Source of the DNA: Scalindua sp964437425
Lineage (GTDB): Bacteria; Planctomycetota; Brocadiia; Brocadiales; Scalinduaceae
NCBI GenBank assembly: GCA_964437425.1
Contig: CAYTGO010000063.1
Span: forward strand, 1 to 17,143
DNA length: 17,143 bases
Direction: 5' to 3'
Shown here in pieces: positions 1 to 8,290 of this stretch. A program made the translations under genes and the position numbers. Each line of letters starts with the position of its first letter. Position 1 is the first letter of the stretch. Under the pieces are notes generated by a model. It was not told the DNA's origin. It ran no database searches and saw nothing but the letters and a program-made list of their open reading frames with translations.

Positions 1-649
1 AACGTGACTGCGACTTACTTCCCTTGTAAGCGGGAACCCGGAAACGCCGCACATGGAGGCCACAGCCCCCCACCAGGAGCCTTTCAAATTTTTTACTCGG
101 CTCCGCTGACCATACCGCCAGACATCCATGTTTGCGCAATGCGTGACGACAGGCCATAATGCCTTCATAACTGTATAGACGGCTGTTCTCTGAACTGGTC
201 ATCGCAGTAGGACCGTTGTCGACATCCAGCAGGATCGCATCGAATCGATTCTTGGAGCGTAAGATAAGACCCACGATATCTCCCGTCTTGATGTCAACTC
301 GCTTATCCTCCAACGGCTGCCCGTTGAGTTCCCCGAGAAACTCACGATTCCAATCGACCACGGCACTCAATAGTTCACTTACCACTACTTTGGCATGAGG
401 GTTGAGCATATCGAGAACCTGGCGCAGAGTATATCCCAAACCCAGGCCGCCGATCAGCACACTTGGCGCCTTGCTACCAACCAGATGCGCACAACCCAAC
501 CGCGCAAGCTCCAGTTCTGACTCATGCTGGCGGCTGCTCATTAAATCTTGATCGTTGATCTTGATCGTAAAATCACAGTCATGCTGAAAAAGCTCCATTT
601 CGCCTCCATCCGGAGTTCGGGCGGTGTCAATTTTTACTATCGGTTTCAT
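1..649 (-). CDS. Spermidine synthase-like (SAM-fold) protein, 3' end cut by window edge
   Basis: The frame is open from an ATG at 649 to the window edge with no stop, giving 216 codons. The protein begins MKPIVKIDTARTPDGGEMEL. Around residues 65-74 it has a glycine-rich nucleotide-binding loop (VLIGGLGLGYTL). This is followed by an acidic strand end (VVSELL) and by DAILLDVDNGP, the pattern of the Rossmann fold shared by polyamine aminopropyltransferases and SAM methyltransferases. Family members annotated as spermidine synthase-like are often about 220-240 residues, so probably only a short C-terminus is missing. The loop DVDNGP replaces the usual catalytic acidic pair of true spermidine synthases, so real aminopropyl transfer is doubtful. 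AGGA lies about 8 bases upstream of the ATG. The DNA is visibly GC-richer than the next genes: 36 of 60 bases at 421-480 against 16 of 60 at 901-960, counted by hand. This hints at a different origin. The fold is fairly sure; the substrate is unknown. Confidence 0.75.
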   Translation of the reverse strand, partial: MKPIVKIDTARTPDGGEMELFQHDCDFTIKINDQDLMSSRQHESELELARLGCAHLVGSKAPSVLIGGLGLGYTLRQVLDMLNPHAKVVVSELLSAVVDWNREFLGELNGQPLEDKRVDIKTGDIVGLILRSKNRFDAILLDVDNGPTAMTSSENSRLYSYEGIMACRHALRKHGCLAVWSAEPSKKFERLLVGGCGLHVRRFRVPAYKGSKSQSR

Positions 650-741
650 GGTAGTATCCTGATAAATATAATATTTAGTTAATCAATTCAGTTTATAGTA
701 TTTGGCTATGCGTCTGATTCTGCTCTTTCCTTGTCAACATA

Positions 742-1737
742 TCAGGTTTGACCCTGACTTTTTCTGTACAAATCTCCCCTAATATTTTTCTTCACAATTT
801 TGAACTCATTTTTATTCTCTCTTTTTGTAATAGCTATATGACTACTCTCTTCTGAACATATATCGAACGATACATTATGTTTTGTATAATTTGGCCTCGA
901 TATTATTCGCTTACCATCATAATGAATTGGATGTTTAGACATTAGTAGATACGAATATTTCTCATACTCATAACCTAGCACACCATTCTTTAAATGCCTT
1001 TGGATACGAGATCTATCTATCCTTTCAACAAAATGACACCAATCAGATTCAGAATCTCTCAAAGGACAAATTCCGTTTGATACCGTACATGGTGCAATAG
1101 TGCTAAATCCTTTTTCTATTAATTTATCTCTCGCCTGAATAATATTATTAAATCCAGATGGTGTTCCCGGCTCTATTACTAAAACCATATTCGAGTTTTC
1201 AACTAAACCCGATAAACTATCCAGAGAGTTGTCACATTCACAAAAAGTATAGGAAAACACACATAGATCATTTGTCGGAATATCCTGGGATTCCAGCTTT
1301 AAATAGTTACAACTAATCGAATCTACATGTGTATGAGGAACAGACGAAGAGAGGAACTCCTCGACAAGCGCATTCATAATACCAATAAATGAATCACTCC
1401 GCTCTACATTAGTATAATTATTTATTGTTTTAAATTTACTAAGGGCAAAAAGAAATGTCCCCGGCCCTCCGCCAAAATCAACAACAGACTCAACATCATG
1501 AAAAGTCTCTAAATTCTGGCTAATAATTTTTTCCATCACACCCATAATAGGCCTGCCCCTGGCAATCATATATAACGCAGCCAGGCTATGATCATTTATA
1601 TATGTATTTCTACGTGCCGGTGATTGGTACGCATAAAACAGTTCTTCAAGCTTGTTCTCTTTGGAATAGTTGACTAAATAATTAGAGTAAATAAAATCAT
1701 CCAAACCATATTGTGTTTGTTCAACGTAAATCTTCAT
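742..1737 (-). CDS. Rsm22/METTL17-family ribosomal small-subunit methyltransferase-like protein
   Basis: This is a 331-residue protein of the Rsm22 family (mitochondrial ribosome small-subunit assembly factors and their bacterial relatives). A SAM-binding loop VVDFGGGPGT lies at residues 86-94. It is followed by an acidic strand end (NVERSD) and a VLVIEPGTPSGF segment typical of Rsm22. The signature CPL...DWCHFVERIDRSR at 224-243, with GYEYEKYSYLLMSK after it, is diagnostic. Cys217, Cys224, Cys234 and Cys294 are spaced like the four cysteines that bind a [4Fe-4S] cluster in METTL17, so a cluster is likely; this rests on family knowledge. By family the target would be the 30S subunit or its assembly; catalysis is not proven even for close relatives. 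The start ATG at 1737 has GGAG 12 bases upstream, a long spacing. The gene is strongly AT-rich. It is separated by 92 bases from the gene to its left and stands alone on this strand. Confidence 0.85.
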   Translation of the reverse strand: MKIYVEQTQYGLDDFIYSNYLVNYSKENKLEELFYAYQSPARRNTYINDHSLAALYMIARGRPIMGVMEKIISQNLETFHDVESVVDFGGGPGTFLFALSKFKTINNYTNVERSDSFIGIMNALVEEFLSSSVPHTHVDSISCNYLKLESQDIPTNDLCVFSYTFCECDNSLDSLSGLVENSNMVLVIEPGTPSGFNNIIQARDKLIEKGFSTIAPCTVSNGICPLRDSESDWCHFVERIDRSRIQRHLKNGVLGYEYEKYSYLLMSKHPIHYDGKRIISRPNYTKHNVSFDICSEESSHIAITKRENKNEFKIVKKNIRGDLYRKSQGQT

Positions 1738-2054
1738 TTTCTAAGTTGTCTCCAGGCTACTTCTCAACATCGAAGCTCATTCATATTCAAAATTTTTATT
1801 CTCAGGTTCGGATCAGACTAAGACATTGATTTAATAAACGTTAATCTCAAATATTGTACATGTACGTATTATTGTACGCAATGGAGTAGGAGTCAAATAT
1901 TTTCATTATATCCTTAAGCATATAGAATTACATACGTAATTTAGCAGTTATAATACAGGATGCTTGTGAGCAAGATTTAATTGATAATTTATCTACTTAC
2001 TACTGGAATAATTGTTTGAATTTAATTTAGTTTTACCATATCATCCACTGACCC
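1738..2054. other. AT-rich divergent intergenic region (317 bases)
   Basis: This region lies between the start of the Rsm22-like gene (leftward) and the DCC gene (rightward), so it should hold both promoters. I see no open frame or RNA gene. A perfect 10-base palindrome GTACATGTAC lies at 1856-1865, and a further GTAC core follows at 1874-1877. These could be an operator but are unproven. A consensus -10 hexamer lies further right. Confidence 0.6.
1949..1954 (+). promoter_or_regulatory. Possible -10 element TATAAT for the DCC gene
   Basis: A perfect TATAAT hexamer lies about 100 bases upstream of the most upstream candidate start of the DCC gene. No good -35 hexamer sits at 16-18 bases, and in AT-rich DNA such a hexamer arises easily by chance, so this is only a candidate. 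Confidence 0.2.
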
Positions 2055-2492
2055 TTGAAAAGGTTGTCATGTCCTCACGTAATCTATTTTATTAAATGTA
2101 TAAAAGCGGTGAAAAAGTCTACGGTACTAATATATGATGCAGAGTGCAGCTTATGCTGCGGATGCATGAACTGGATAAAATCACACTCAATAACTACAGA
2201 TACATTTGAATTCATCGCATGCCAGTCAGATGAACGTAAGAGCAGATTTCCGGAGATAAGAGATGAAGCGTGCCTGGAGGTCTTACACCTGGTGACATCT
2301 GATGGACGTATCCTGGCAGGTGACAAATCGTTACCAGAGATACTATGTAATTTAAGGTATTTCAGATGGCTGGTAATTTTCTTTAAGATGCCGATAATCA
2401 GTATACTATCCTATTTTGTATATCGCCGGATAGCAGACAATAGATACATTATCTCGCAGACCATCTTACCCTTAACCCGGGAAAAAGTATGA
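2055..2492 (+). CDS. DCC-family (DUF393) thiol-disulfide oxidoreductase-like protein
   Basis: The core VLIYDAECSLCCGCMNWIK carries the DxxCxxC motif that names the DCC family (DUF393, PF04134), placed on the first strand of a thioredoxin-like fold. Downstream it has the expected hydrophobic helix (RWLVIFFKMPIISILSYFVY) and the conserved ending YRRIADNRY, as in other DCC proteins. Two more cysteines follow the motif closely (CCGC), giving an unusually Cys-dense active site. The role is presumed thiol-disulfide exchange or redox handling; family members are poorly characterised and the partner is unknown. The start is uncertain. A TTG at 2055 gives 145 residues but has no clear ribosome-binding site, and a GTG at 2109 would give 127 residues beginning ten residues before the active-site aspartate, closer to the family norm. 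The gene converges on the unknown paralogue pair, with only 31 bases between the stop codons. A weak A/T stem (2481-2487 with 2505-2511) spans that junction. Confidence 0.75.
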   Translation: MKRLSCPHVIYFIKCIKAVKKSTVLIYDAECSLCCGCMNWIKSHSITTDTFEFIACQSDERKSRFPEIRDEACLEVLHLVTSDGRILAGDKSLPEILCNLRYFRWLVIFFKMPIISILSYFVYRRIADNRYIISQTILPLTREKV

Positions 2493-2523
2493 TAACATTT
2501 TCAGCTTTTTCTGTGCTTGTCCA

Positions 2524-3405
2524 TCAGGCATAGCTGTCAATTTGAGGTCCATCAAGCCAGCCCGTATCTTTAGTCGGGGTTTTCTGCACTTTATCTATCT
2601 TCTCTTCTGCTTTAATCAATGTTCCGAGCAAACAAGCGTCACCATAGCCTTCAGGTGTCCCTGCAAAGTCAAAGACCAATGTCTCATGAAATGGCCAGGC
2701 TACACATAGCCTTGGAATTACCTTTGGCGCTCTTGAATTTTTTTCAACATATTCAGGACTTTCAAAAAAACACCTGATGTTCTTGCGACCGACTTTGTGC
2801 AGAAGATGCATCTTTTCAAAAAGGTCATCCTTGCCTAGTATCTGCAATAGAATCATTTCCTGGTTCTGGTTGGAGATACTATCTACATTAGTCGAAATTT
2901 CAAAATAATATTTTTTGGTTTCCTCATCCTGGCTTAAACCCATCTTTGACATATCTAATTTAAGTGTTTCAGGCAAATCACCTTTGGAGATAGAATCACT
3001 ATCTGGAGATAGTGATCTAGTCTTAAAAATACTGGTTTTTGCTTTAATAATTTTACTAAAAATGGAATTAGCTTGCACCCCACCTATTTGTATGTAAATG
3101 TACAACTTTCCGTATACCGTTCTCTCTGTCTTATAATTTACTGAATCAGCAGTCACAAAATGATCAAACCTGACTCTATCAACTTTTCTTCGCTTTTTAT
3201 TCTCTCCAAATTCCAGTGTTTTCAGATATCCAGTATGTCCAATTTCACTTCTTTTTTGTCCCTCTTTACTTCTTTTGTTACTCCACATTTCAGCATACAT
3301 CCTGTATGCATTCAGTTCACTTAGATATGAGATACTATTAGAACAAAATTTGGGCAGAATTTCAGATAATGCCCCTTTTTCAATTTCGCTTTGATCTATG
3401 TTCAT
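2524..3405 (-). CDS. Unknown protein, tandem paralogue A
   Basis: This is a 293-residue protein that I do not recognise. It is a clear paralogue of the gene just upstream (3447-4307), very roughly 55-60% identical by eye over the whole length. Blocks best kept in both are IEKGALS.ILP near the start, SYLSELN.YRMYAE (about 26-39), a lysine/arginine-rich stretch around FGE.KK.RK, KIIKAKTS, KKYYFEISTN-like and MILLQILG segments, IPRLCVA.PF, and FDFAGT...Y..ACLLGTL near the C-terminus. No signal peptide, membrane helix or catalytic motif is evident, so a soluble cytoplasmic protein is likely. Both copies end in ID.YA. The ATG at 3405 has only an A-rich run upstream and no Shine-Dalgarno, the same as its twin. 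It lies 41 bases downstream of the twin, probably co-transcribed. The DNA is AT-rich. Confidence 0.7.
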   Translation of the reverse strand: MNIDQSEIEKGALSEILPKFCSNSISYLSELNAYRMYAEMWSNKRSKEGQKRSEIGHTGYLKTLEFGENKKRRKVDRVRFDHFVTADSVNYKTERTVYGKLYIYIQIGGVQANSIFSKIIKAKTSIFKTRSLSPDSDSISKGDLPETLKLDMSKMGLSQDEETKKYYFEISTNVDSISNQNQEMILLQILGKDDLFEKMHLLHKVGRKNIRCFFESPEYVEKNSRAPKVIPRLCVAWPFHETLVFDFAGTPEGYGDACLLGTLIKAEEKIDKVQKTPTKDTGWLDGPQIDSYA

Positions 3406-3446
3406 TTTTTTATTATTTCATTCTAGTCATACCAATCGGACTTAAT

Positions 3447-4307
3447 CTAGGCATAACCATCAATTCGAGACTTTTCAAATATTTCTACGCTTTCAGTTTG
3501 ATTTTCATTTGCTCTTCTTAACGTTCCAAGCAGGCAAGCCTCCCTATACTGTTCGAGTGTCCCTGCAAAATCAAAAACTATCGTTTCAGAGAATGGCCCG
3601 GCGACACATAACCTTGGAATTGCATTTGACATACCAGCGTTTTTAATAACATTTTCAGGATTTTCAAAAAGGCATCTGATGTACTTGCGATCAACACGGT
3701 ACAAAAGCTTAAGCTTTTCTAAAAAATCATCTCGACCCAGTATTTGTAATAAGATCATTTTTTGATACTGATTTGAAATGTCATTTGAGTTAGTGGAGAT
3801 TTCAAAATAGTATTTATTACTTTTCTCATCATGACTTAAACCCAAAGTTTCCAAAAATACCTCAATTGTTTCTGGCAAATAGTATTTAGAGTGGAAATCA
3901 TTGTCAGACAACGGAGGTTGAGTACCAAAGGAACTGGTTTTTGCTTTAATAATTTTGTTAAAAACGGAATTAGTTTCCATTCCCCCCATTTGCAAGTAGG
4001 TCTGCACTTCTCCATATAAATTTTTCTTTAACCTGTAATTTAACGAATCGGCAACGAAAAAGTTATCGAACCTCACTTTATCGCTTTTTCTCTTCTTTTT
4101 ACTCTCCCCAAACTGTAGTGTTTTCAAATATCCTGCATGCCCTATCTCCATTCTTTTTGCATTTGCTTTACTTGTTTTATTGCTCCAAACTTCAGCATAC
4201 ATTCTATAGTCGTTAAGTTCGCTTAAATATGAAACACTATTAGGATGAAATTCAGGCAAAATATCAGATAATGCCCCTTTTTCAATATCTCTCTCATCTA
4301 TATTCAT
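3447..4307 (-). CDS. Unknown protein, tandem paralogue B
   Basis: This 286-residue protein is the upstream member of the tandem pair and has no family that I can name. Conservation with paralogue A over full length, with changes spread evenly and several small indels (most around residues 130-150 and at the C-terminus), shows an old duplication with both copies kept under protein-level selection. Neither is a pseudogene. Likely conserved functional parts are the N-terminal IEKGALSDILPEF / SYLSELNDYRMYAE region, the basic patch KKKRKSDKVRFD, and the C-terminal FDFAGTLEQYREACLLGTL. It has no signal peptide or membrane helix. The start at 4307 is preceded by AATAAAAAA without a Shine-Dalgarno, identical in style to paralogue A. 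It begins 137 bases after the end of cusA on the same strand. That spacer could hold its own promoter, so membership of the cus operon is uncertain. Confidence 0.7.
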   Translation of the reverse strand: MNIDERDIEKGALSDILPEFHPNSVSYLSELNDYRMYAEVWSNKTSKANAKRMEIGHAGYLKTLQFGESKKKRKSDKVRFDNFFVADSLNYRLKKNLYGEVQTYLQMGGMETNSVFNKIIKAKTSSFGTQPPLSDNDFHSKYYLPETIEVFLETLGLSHDEKSNKYYFEISTNSNDISNQYQKMILLQILGRDDFLEKLKLLYRVDRKYIRCLFENPENVIKNAGMSNAIPRLCVAGPFSETIVFDFAGTLEQYREACLLGTLRRANENQTESVEIFEKSRIDGYA

Positions 4308-4391
4308 TTTTTTATTCTAAATTACTAGAAATCTGTTGAGGCCTTCCCACCATTAAAGCTTCTTCAAATCTACTCAGATTTAACAAATAGC

Positions 4392-4397
4392 ATTATA
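4392..4397 (-). promoter_or_regulatory. Possible -10 element for the paralogue pair
   Basis: Read on the minus strand this is a perfect TATAAT, 84 bases before the start of paralogue B and after the end of cusA. No convincing -35 is seen. A short hairpin (AAATCT at 4366-4371 with AGATTT at 4376-4381) sits between it and the gene. Weak evidence only. Confidence 0.2.
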
Positions 4398-4444
4398 TAT
4401 ATCAAGGACAAAAAAAGATAGGTTAATGATTGAGAAATGAAACG

Positions 4445-7400
4445 CTAAGCGGTAGCATTTTCTTCAAAACGAGGATCTTTGATACCCCACTTCAGCTTCA
4501 GTTCCATGAGCCCACAATAACAGCAGGGAACGATAAATATGGCTATCACTACTACAGCCATTCCTCCAACTGTGGGAATTGCCATCGGCTTCATTACGTC
4601 TGAACCCCTACCGGTAGACAGGAGAATAGGCATTAGGGCAATTATCGTAGTTGCTGAAGTCATCAGGCAGGGACGGATACGTTTAAGACCTGCCTGCACA
4701 GTTGCTTCCCTTGCATCTTGAATTGACTTTATTTTTTGTTTCTTGAATGTCTGGTCAAGATACGTCGCTATGACAACGCCATCATCCACTGCAATACCAA
4801 ACAGCGCTATGAAGCCAACCCATACAGCCACACTCAGATTGTAACCAAAGATATTGAGCAGAATAAATCCTCCAGCCAGTGACACAGGAATTGCAAAATA
4901 AACGAATAGTGTCGTCGCTACGGACCTGAATTTAACGTAAAGAATAAAGAAGTTCACAAGAAGACATATAGGCAGTAAAACAGCCAGGCGCTTGTTAGCT
5001 CTTACCTGATTCTCAAACTGGCCTGCCCACTTTATATAATACCCTTTTGGCAGGTTCAACTCTCCGGATGCTATTTTTGCCTTTACAAGTTTATCTGCAT
5101 CTTCAACCACACTTACCTCATCCCGCTCCCTGGTATTAAAAGTAACATATCCCAGCAGGAGAGTGTCTTCACTCTTAATCATGGAAGGACCTATTGTGTA
5201 TTCTATATCGCATACCTGGGCAATGGGAATTTGTGCTCCGGAAGGTGTAGGAACAAGTATCCGTGGCAGCATATCAAAATCGTCCCTGATCTCTCTCATA
5301 TACCTGGCCCTTACAGGGTAACGCTCACGTCCCTCAACCGTCCACACAATATTCTTGCCACCAAGGGCAACCTCTATAACATCCTGAACATCCTTTAAGT
5401 CTACTCCATACCTCGCAATCGCTTCACGGTCTATCTTATACTCAATATATGGTTTCCCCACTATGCGATCTGCTATCACGTCAACCGCACCAGGTACCTG
5501 TTTTATTATTGATTCCAGTTGTAAACCTATACGTTCAATCTCCTTCAGATCATCTCCATAAATCTTTGCTCCCATCATTGCACGCAGACCTGACTGCAGC
5601 ATGATAACCCGTGTCTGTATCGGCTGAAGCCATGTGGGTGCAACACCGGGCATATTCGTTACATCACGTAGTTCCTCAAGTATCTCACTCTTTGTGATAG
5701 TTCTCTCCTCCGACCATACCAGTCCCAGGATACTTTTCGTCCACCGCGGTATGTACCAGTTTGAATACCATCTTTCTATAGCCATCGTTCTCCATTGATC
5801 CTTTGGTTTCAGATTTACGATTGTCTCAATCATAGCTGTTGGGGCCGGATCAAGTGCAGTCTCAGCCCTACCCATCTTACCGACAACCATATCCACTTCC
5901 GGTATCTGCTTCATTAATAAATCCTGTTTCTTCAAACCTGCTATCACCTCTGTCAAGCCTGCAGCAGGTAGGAATGAAGGCATATACAAAAAGGACCCTT
6001 CATCAAGAGCGGGCATAAACTCACGCCCTATACCTGGAAATTTGTGTTTAAGTGCGGCCCAGGGGCTTACTTTATTTAGATCCAACTTAACGTAACTCAA
6101 ACATTTTTCAACCGGATAAGCCATCCGGCCAAAACCCAGCCATAGTGAAAATCCACTAAAGATTATAAATGCGGGAATAATCAAGAAAAGAATTTTGTGG
6201 GAAAGTATCCACCTGAGCGTAGGTTCGTATACTGCATAAATACCTCTGGATATAACGTTTTGTACTATTGGTTTGAGACGTTCTTTACTCATCACGTAAA
6301 TGAGGCAACCTATAATCAACCCTCCAATTACTGAATATATCCATGCAGTAGATAAGCTGATAGTTTCATATCTGCCAAATATCAGATAGCGTATTATAAA
6401 TATCAAGCATATGCCAAAGGAACCACCAAGGATTATTGAAGTTCTCCGTCGCCAGTTTACTTCCCTCAAGAACAGGTTACTGAGCACAGGCACAACTGTA
6501 ATAGCAACGATAACCGAAGCAAACAGGGCAAACGTCTTTGTGTATGCCAATGGCTTAAATAGCTTACCCTCCTGACTCTCCATAAAGAAGACGGGAATAA
6601 AAGATATTATGGTTGTTGCCACTGCCGTAATAATGGCGCCGGCAACCTCTCTGCTTGCTTCATAGATAACTTCTATTCTTGTCTTTGAACCATCAGATTC
6701 TGTGAGATGGCGGTATATGTTTTCAGTCATTATTATGCCCATATCCACCAATGTGCCAATAGCAATAGCTATACCGGAAAGGGACATAACGTTTGAATCG
6801 ACACCAAATCTATACATTGCCATGAATGCCATAAGTACGGCCAGTGGCAGGGTCACGGCGACAATAAGAGAGCTTCTGATATGGAGAAGAAATATCGCTA
6901 TAATGACTATGGTGATGACAATTTCTTCTGTAAGTGCTTTCTTTAAAGTACCAATTGTTTCTTGAATAAGCTGTGTCCTGTCATAAAAAGGAACGATATG
7001 CACACCATCAGGCAAGCCGGGCTCTATCTTCCTGATCTTCTCCTTCACACTATTAATAACCTGCAAAGGATTCTCTCCGTACCTCATAGTTGCAACTGCG
7101 CCCGTAACCTCAGCCCCTTCCTTATCCAGGGCACCACGTCTGAAATCTGGCCCGAATGCCACTGTTGCAACGTTCTTTATGTACAGCGGAGTTCCTTCTG
7201 TGGACTTAACAACAATCTTCTCTACATCTTCAATCGTCTTTATGAAACCGATACCACGGATGATATATTCCATCCCGTAATTCTCGATGACTTTTGCCCC
7301 AACATCTACGTTTGATCTTCGCACGGCATCATAGATGTCAGATAACTTAACCCTGTGAGCCCGCATTTTGTCAGGATCCACGTCTATCTGGTACTGCTTT

Positions 7401-8268
7401 ACGTAGCCGCCAACTGATGCCACTTCAGAGACTCCGTCAACCGCATTCAACTGATATCTCACATACCAGTCCTGCAGCGAACGCAACTCACCCAGATTGT
7501 AGCCGGACTTTACTAATCCGGCATCTCCCAGCGGGCAGATCCCTCCTTCACTGAATACCCTTTTAAGGACAAGCGTGTGATTATGCTCGGGACAATCACC
7601 CGCCTGTTCAGAAGCTATCGTAAAATCATCAGGACAGACAAAGACACCACCACTATGTTCCGGACAATAGAAACCATTTTCGACCGTGTACCAGAAGATC
7701 TGGCCAAGCGCAGTTGCGTCAGGTCCCAGTACCGGAACTACCCCTTCCGGCAACCATTTCTGCGCAACATTGAGACGTTCCAATACCCTTGAACGTGCCC
7801 AGTAAAATTCAACATCATCCTTGAATATGACGTAAATTACTGAGAACCCAAATCCGGAGTACGAGCGGATTACCTTGACACCCGGAACTCCTTCCAGGCT
7901 GGTGGTTAGTGGATAGGTAACTTGGTCTTCCACAGTCTGTGGATCACGACCGGGCCAATCGGTGAATACTATTGACTGGTTTTCACTTATGTCCGGGATG
8001 GCGTCGACCGGCACATTCTTGATACTGTAAAAACCTGCGCCTATAACCAATAAGGTTATAGCCAGGACAATAAACGTATTCTCNNNNNNNNNNNNNNNNN
8101 NNNNNNNNNNNNNNNNNNNNNNNNNNNNNNNNNNNNNNNNNNNNNNNNNNNNNNNNNNNNNNNNNNNNNNNNNNNNNNNNNNNAAAAACCTGCGCCTATA
8201 ACCAATAAGGTTATAGCCAGGACAATAAACGTATTCTCCAGACAAAATTTTATGAGCCTGTTTATCAT
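4445..8268 (-). CDS. cusA: CusA-type Cu(I)/Ag(I) efflux RND transporter, interrupted by a false assembly gap
   Basis: This is a proton-driven inner-membrane RND pump of the heavy-metal (CusA/CzcA) family that moves metal from cytoplasm or periplasm towards an outer-membrane channel. The true start is ATG at 8268 (MINRLIKFCLENTFIVLAIT). Removing the 100 Ns and one 55-base flank copy gives 1222 residues in one frame. The start implied at 8245 is a frameshift artefact. In this numbering the landmarks are: first membrane helix ~11-28; the family segments PVDAIPDISENQ and GPDATALGQIFWYTVE; a membrane aspartate D457 in TLVDMGIIMTE, matching the proton-relay Asp of CusA; and GREFMPALDEGSFLYMP. Met711, Met761 and Met838 match the three periplasmic Cu-binding methionines of E. 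coli CusA, supporting Cu/Ag rather than Zn/Co. At 1222 residues it is longer than the usual ~1040. The extra length includes a Cys/His-rich insertion (~146-203; Cys150, 160, 174, 193), two extra membrane helices (~553-618) and a further insert before GREFMP. It starts 22 bases after cusB, so co-transcription is very likely. Confidence 0.92.
8029..8083. repeat. 55-base gap-flanking direct repeat, copy 1
   Basis: These 55 bases are identical to 8184-8238 across the run of Ns. The sequence codes for the first membrane helix of CusA. It contains a perfect 8-base inverted repeat (CTATAACC at 8041-8048, GGTTATAG at 8054-8061, loop of five). The best reading is the same genomic sequence reported from two overlapping contig ends. 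Confidence 0.95.
8084..8183. other. Assembly gap of exactly 100 Ns, probably not a real gap
   Basis: Exactly 100 Ns is the conventional placeholder for a gap of unknown size. With identical 55-base ends on both sides and a perfect in-frame join after collapse, no sequence is likely to be missing here. Confidence 0.95.
8184..8238. repeat. 55-base gap-flanking direct repeat, copy 2
   Basis: This copy is identical to 8029-8083. It is contiguous with the true 5' end of cusA (start codon at 8268) and so gives the correct N-terminal context. Confidence 0.95.
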
Positions 8269-8290
8269 GATATTTTATTAGACAGGATAA

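Noticed and set aside
2481..2511. GAAAAAG/CTTTTTC stem between the DCC gene and paralogue A as a terminator
   Set aside because: The stem is A/T-rich with a 17-base loop and no following T-run of its own, too weak to call.
2524..4307. Paralogue pair considered as a toxin-antitoxin or other defence module
   Set aside because: The two proteins are homologous to each other, of similar length, and show no nuclease, nucleotide-binding or helix-turn-helix motif. There is no positive evidence for such a role.
8041..8061. 8-base hairpin CTATAACC/GGTTATAG as a regulatory element
   Set aside because: It lies within the coding sequence of the first CusA membrane helix. It is more relevant as a possible reason for the assembly break than as a regulatory site.
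4445..8245. cusA reading frame starting at 8245 with a run of unknown residues near the N-terminus
   Set aside because: It arises from reading through the Ns in the wrong frame. The first 20 residues are an out-of-frame reading of the duplicated 55-base flank. The proper start is 8268 after collapsing the overlap.
8056..8268. Separate 70-residue gene covering the gap
   Set aside because: It is simply the true N-terminus of CusA followed by Ns and then an out-of-frame tail.
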